Assembly (NCBI GenBank): GCA_017445525.1
Contig: JAFSTZ010000057.1
Span: 1-10,749 of the forward strand
Reading direction: 5' to 3'
Origin: Eubacterium sp.
GTDB taxonomy: Bacteria; Bacillota; Clostridia; Lachnospirales; Lachnospiraceae
DNA: 10,749 nucleotides
Part shown: in pieces, positions 7,590 to 10,749 of the stretch
Layout: the number at the start of each line of letters is the position of its first letter
How positions within the stretch are numbered: the stretch's first letter is position 1
Program-made: the position numbers and the translations under genes
The notes under the pieces: model-generated
Databases searched by the model: none
What the model saw: only the letters and a program-made list of their open reading frames with translations
Told to the model about the DNA's origin: nothing

Positions 7590-9743
7590 TCAATCGTTCC
7601 TGATCAGTTCCGCATACATACCATCCTTGCGGATAAGCTCCTCATGAGTGCCCCTCTCGGCTATCCTGCCTCCGTCCATCACTATGATCTCATCGCAATC
7701 CCTGATCGTTGACAGACGATGCGCCACCACGATACAGGTGATACCCCGGTCACGGATCGACTGCATAACCTTGGCCTCCCGCTCGGCATCCAGTGCGCTG
7801 GTCGCCTCATCCAGCACGAGGATAGTAGGATCCATGGCCAGCACACGAGCGATCTCAAGACGTTGCAGCTGTCCACCGGAAAAGTTGCATCCCCTGGGCA
7901 TCACACGACCAAAGTATCCCTCAGGCCGCCGGATGATATCATCATGCATATCGGCATCCCGACACGCCAGTATGATCTCAAACTCCTCTATCGACCTGTC
8001 CCAAAGACGGACGTTATCGGATATGGAGTCATCAAATGTTACTATATCCTGATCAACAACAGCCATCGAACTCTTCAACTGTTCTCTCGGCACCTCGGAC
8101 AGAGGCATCCCATCAAGCAATATCTCTCCCTTCCACGGCTTATAGAGTCCGGAAATGAGCTTTGCCACAGTTGATTTCCCGCTGCCGCTGCTTCCGACCA
8201 GAGCAACCCATTTCCCGGGTGTAAGCTTCAGATCAAAATCCTGTATAAGCGGATCCTTCAAAGGCGAGTATCCAAAGCTGATGTTTTTTAGTTCAACCTG
8301 CCCGGACAGCTTTCGGATGGAAGCCAGATCTTCCGGCGATGCAAACTCATCCTCGGGAACATCAGTAGGATACTTACACACATCCTCCACTCGATCCATC
8401 GACACTTCCATCTCCTGGATCGTCTGACCGAGCTGGATGATCTGATCCATGGGGTTCACAAACATACCGAGAAAACCGGTAAACGCCAGCAGTGAACCGG
8501 CTGTAAGCGATCCGTCGATGATCATCCAGACACCGATGCATAACACGGCGATGTTAGCAAGTTGTATCACCAGCTGCGGGATCAATTCCAGCGACTCACT
8601 GATCTTTTGAAGCTTGACACGTGAACCGTTGACCTTTGCCTGTGTGCCGGCGAAACGTGTAAAGATATCATCCTCTCCTCCGACAGAGCGTATCGTTTCG
8701 ATCATATCAAAGCTCCCGACCATGACGGCAAACTGTTTCCCTGTATCCTGTGTCATGGATCTCGTGATATCTTTTCTCTTATGGGAGATATAACTTGCGA
8801 TAAAACAGTTGATGATCATCATCCCGACACCCACACAAGTAAGAAGCGGACTATAGGAAAACATCACAACAGCATACAGTATAAGCATCAAAATATTTAT
8901 AAATGAAGGTGCGAGCAGCGTCATCAAAGTAAACATGATCGTCTCGTTCTCCATCTGACGTGTCTGGATATCGCCCACAGACCTCTGAGCGTAAAACCCT
9001 ACCGGGAGTCGGAGCAGATGCTGCATGAACCTGCTTGATGAAACTACTGCCGTCCTTCCCTCCAGACGTTTAAGCTCGATCTCTTTTAGAATAGAAAGAA
9101 CACTCACTACAAGCGAAGAAATAAGCATGACAACAGCAAATCCGGTAAGCCACTCCGGATTTTCTCCCGTCAAAACATAATCCATAAAGCCGCGTCCCAC
9201 CGAAGTATAGAGGATCTGCGCTATGGATGCAACTGCCGCAAGAAGCATGATGATAAATATAGCACCATACAAGCCTTTTATTCTTTTCTTTATAAATGCT
9301 ATGGTACTCGGCTTTGATCCGTCTTTTTCAAATGACTCACCCGGCTCCAGCGCTATCATCATACCGGTATAGCTTTCCTCAAACCTCTTCATCGGAACCT
9401 TGACAGTCCCCTTGGCAGGATCATTGATGATCGCATAGTTTCCCCTGAATCCATCCAGGACAACAAAATGATTGAAGTTCCAGTAGATGATACAGGGAAA
9501 CTGCTTTCTCTCCCTAATACCGCTCACATTGATAGCCTTGCCGCTTGCCTCAAATCCGTAGTACCTTGCCGCCTTAACGATATTTGACATGTTGGCGCCG
9601 TCGCGACTTACCCCGCACTCGGCGCGAACCTGCTCAAGCGGCACCCATTTGCCGTACTAAGCCATGACCATAGCAAGGGATGCCGCACCGCATTCCACGG
9701 CTTCCATCTGTAAGATCGGCGGAACCTTTTTTACTCTGCGCAT
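7590..9743 (-). CDS. NHLP-type bacteriocin export peptidase/permease/ATPase (C39 + ABC, ABC1), interrupted by an in-frame amber codon
   Basis: Read from the ATG at 9741-9743 (GGAGG seven bases upstream) this is a 717-residue gene of normal family length, except that codon 29 is TAG (9657-9659). The C39 peptidase domain (1 to about 130) has Q12 and the nucleophile C18 in VECGAASLAMV before the stop, and H92 (NHFVVL) and D108 (NDPAKG) after it. Transmembrane helices span about 155-410. The ATPase has Walker A GSSGSGKST (517-525), SGGQ (622-625), Walker B ILVLDE (to 646) and H675. The family cuts precursor leaders after Gly-Gly and exports the core. Relatives read AYYG where this reads A-stop-YG, so one base change explains the stop. 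If translation stops there, the open part from a GTG at 9642-9644 (684 codons, no ribosome site) would lack the catalytic Cys. It could be a pseudogene, a read-through gene or a sequence error. Confidence 0.85.
9657..9659 (-). other. In-frame amber stop (TAG) in the C39 peptidase domain
   Basis: The codon sits between GCT (Ala) and TAC (Tyr) in a frame that is otherwise open from 9743 to 7590. Family alignment from memory places Tyr here. TAT or TAC to TAG is a single substitution, and no insertion or deletion is needed. Confidence 0.85.
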
Positions 9744-9756
9744 CAAACCCCCTCCG

Positions 9757-10260
9757 TCAAAAGAGCAGTGAGATCGGAGACTGTTCTTTTGCAATGATCG
9801 TCGCAGAGAGTATCTCTCCGTCATTGATATCTGACATATCATCTCCGTTGATCAAAACCGCATAGCCATAGGTTCTGTCCCCCATGACAGCCTCAGTCAT
9901 AGACTCGTCTCCTGCCATGAGCGACTGCACATCAACTCTTTTGATCGAGTGCGTTGAGAGTGTTTCCACATAAAAGGTCTTTCCCTTTATCATAACCCGA
10001 TCGCCCTCTCTGATCTCAGACAATTCCCGGCTATCCACTATACAAGAGATCGAAGAGCTGCCCGGCAGTCTTACTGCCGTGACACTGATGTCAGTATGTA
10101 CGGAACCGAAAAATCCCCACATAAATATACCGACAATGAGAGCCACACAGGCTAACATTGTCAGTATAATTCCGGGATTCGATACGTGAAGGGCTTCCTC
10201 CAGATCATCGGCTCTCTGCATTTTTTCAAGAGCTTTTGGATTGGCGTATTTATCAATCAT
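9757..10260 (-). CDS. Short HlyD-like membrane-fusion protein (NHLP bacteriocin system secretion protein)
   Basis: A 167-residue protein. Residues 1-30 are cytoplasmic and charged (KALEKMQRADDLEEALHVSNPG, resembling the LEKLSSPEQLD..V.SP start of NHLM secretion proteins). Residues about 31-52 are one transmembrane helix ending in WGFFGSV, the junction typical of the family. The outer part (about 53-167) is a small beta-rich barrel-like segment ending in the family-typical SPISLLF. Classical HlyD proteins carry a long helical hairpin that reaches an outer-membrane channel; this one lacks it, as expected for a Gram-positive without an outer membrane. It probably steadies or docks the ABC exporter on the outer face. 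It sits between the precursor gene (26 bp) and the ABC1 gene (13 bp). The Shine-Dalgarno is weak (GAAGGA 11 nt upstream), and translational coupling is possible. Confidence 0.8.
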   Translation of the reverse strand: MIDKYANPKALEKMQRADDLEEALHVSNPGIILTMLACVALIVGIFMWGFFGSVHTDISVTAVRLPGSSSISCIVDSRELSEIREGDRVMIKGKTFYVETLSTHSIKRVDVQSLMAGDESMTEAVMGDRTYGYAVLINGDDMSDINDGEILSATIIAKEQSPISLLF

Positions 10261-10286
10261 AACTAATCTCGTCCTTCACTCCACCT

Positions 10287-10469
10287 TTACCTAATATAAT
10301 CAGGACAAGGATAAAACCCACCGCCTCCGGAAAGCGCTTCCATCTGCTCATCTGTCAGTTCGATACCTTCCGAGCCTGCCAACTCCAGTAACTCCTGGGT
10401 TGTCTTGCAAGCCTTTGCCTTTGCCATCTGTTCCTCTGTAAAGTTACTAAACATCTTTTCAATATCCAT
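10287..10469 (-). CDS. Nif11-like leader / double-glycine precursor peptide with a short single-Cys core
   Basis: A 60-residue precursor peptide. The ATG at 10467-10469 is chosen because AAAGGAGG ends six bases upstream; the frame extends to an ATG at 10508, but that lies at the expected transcription start. The leader is acidic and helical, with the Nif11-type pattern FTEEQMAKAKACKTTQELLELA followed by GIELTDEQMEALSGGGG. Export peptidases of the C39 type cut after Gly-Gly, and the run of four Gly leaves some choice. The core is then only about 9 to 12 residues, ending in FYPCPDYIR. It has one Cys and two Pro; a lanthionine partner Ser/Thr is absent from the core. It is the first gene of the operon with the NHLP exporter. 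The product could be a signalling peptide or bacteriocin; no modification enzyme is nearby. Class call is firm, activity unknown. Confidence 0.85.
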   Translation of the reverse strand: MDIEKMFSNFTEEQMAKAKACKTTQELLELAGSEGIELTDEQMEALSGGGGFYPCPDYIR

Positions 10470-10510
10470 GTGAAGCCTCCTTTCAAAACCTAACCAAGCT
10501 TTCCTCATAT

Positions 10511-10539
10511 ACTATACCACTTTTTTATGTACAAATCAA
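10511..10539 (-). promoter_or_regulatory. Sigma-A promoter of the peptide-export operon
   Basis: On the minus strand the -35 TTGATT (10534-10539) and -10 TATAGT (10511-10516) are 17 bp apart. The expected start is near 10504, leaving a leader of roughly 35 nt before the precursor ATG. No operator-like repeat overlaps the boxes; the large palindrome lies just upstream. Confidence 0.75.
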
Positions 10540-10570
10540 TAGGTTATTTCTCAGCAGAAGAAGATTGCAT

Positions 10571-10661
10571 GTTACCATTCACGGCTGAAGCATGCACATA
10601 AGTGCATACGGATGCAAGCATACGGTCCACTTACGTTTATGTTTCTACCGTGAATAATAAC
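10571..10661. repeat. 91-bp imperfect palindrome in the intergenic region
   Basis: Arms 10571-10606 and 10626-10661 are complementary at 27 of 36 positions, with two more as G-T pairs. The outer blocks GTTA/TAAC and ATTCACGG/CCGTGAAT are perfect, and the 19-nt centre contains ATGC-AA-GCAT. The left half also holds the small inverted repeats TGCAC-ATAA-GTGCA and GCAT-ACGG-ATGC, and GCATACGG occurs twice at a 14-bp step (10604 and 10618). It lies between two divergent promoters and has no T-tract, so it is not a normal terminator. It could be a regulator site, a cruciform, or a small palindromic repeat element; no target duplication is evident. Confidence 0.6.
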
Positions 10662-10700
10662 ATAAGTTTTAAAAATTTTGATTTCGTCTTTTTTCGGGTG

Positions 10701-10729
10701 TTGACAAAAGTCTGCATAAATGCTATAAT
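10701..10729 (+). promoter_or_regulatory. Consensus sigma-A promoter directed out of the window
   Basis: TTGACA (10701-10706) and TATAAT (10724-10729) are both perfect and 17 bp apart, with TGC before the -10. The start would be near 10736. It is divergent from the peptide operon, and its gene lies beyond the right edge. This should be a strong, possibly repressor-controlled promoter. Confidence 0.85.
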
Positions 10730-10749
10730 TCTACTATTGTTGATGTTAA

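Noticed and set aside
9642..9644. GTG as the true start of the ABC1 gene
   Set aside because: No Shine-Dalgarno precedes it. The same frame upstream encodes the expected C39 start with the catalytic Cys and a good ribosome site, so the gene is better read as one frame with an amber codon.
10604..10625. Two GCATACGG copies as a CRISPR-like or iteron repeat
   Set aside because: There are only two 8-bp copies at a 14-bp step, and they fall inside the larger palindrome.

Overview
The window looks like a low-GC Gram-positive (Firmicutes, probably Clostridia/Lachnospiraceae) chromosome. The grounds are strong AAAGGAGG Shine-Dalgarno sites, sigma-A type promoters, a Nif11-type leader peptide with an NHLP/NHLM exporter, a clostridial-style C1 peptidase with a lectin-like region, and Lys-rich Ig-like secreted proteins. 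The exact genus is not determinable from the sequence alone. Every gene I can support lies on the minus strand, so the biological order runs from high to low coordinates.

Peptide-export operon (about 10540 down to 2948): a sigma-A promoter (TTGATT-17-TATAGT) precedes a 60-residue double-glycine precursor peptide with a Nif11-like leader and a very short core containing one Cys. Next come a short HlyD-like membrane-fusion protein, an NHLP-type peptidase/permease/ATPase, a second NHLP-type permease/ATPase, and a secreted papain-like (C1) cysteine protease. Gaps are 26, 13, 20 and 50 bp, with no terminator visible between these genes. The first ABC gene carries an in-frame amber codon (TAG at 9657-9659) where the C39 family normally has Tyr, between the catalytic Cys and the rest of the peptidase domain. 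No lanthionine synthetase, radical SAM enzyme or other modification enzyme is in the window.

Secreted-protein unit (2856 to about 842): after a probable weak terminator, a separate promoter (TTGATT-17-TAAAAT) runs directly into a strong 18-bp hairpin with a T-tract. It drives a secreted protein with FN3-like segments and a C-terminal BIG2-type Ig domain. A hairpin at 842-872 closes this unit.

Left end (about 860 to 1): a possible promoter overlaps that hairpin and leads to a possible 18-codon ORF and a 61-residue YccF-domain membrane protein, closed by a clear hairpin-plus-T-tract terminator. Then a MerR-type promoter (perfect palindrome in a 19-bp spacer) stands in front of a sugar O-acetyltransferase that runs off the window and whose start appears damaged.

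Right end (10540-10749): no gene. It holds a 91-bp imperfect palindrome between the peptide promoter and a perfect consensus promoter (TTGACA-17-TATAAT) that fires rightward out of the window.

Working model (inference): the precursor is exported and trimmed at the Gly-Gly site by the NHLP complex, and the co-transcribed C1 protease acts outside the cell on the product or on other targets. The amber codon raises the question whether trimming still works in this strain.
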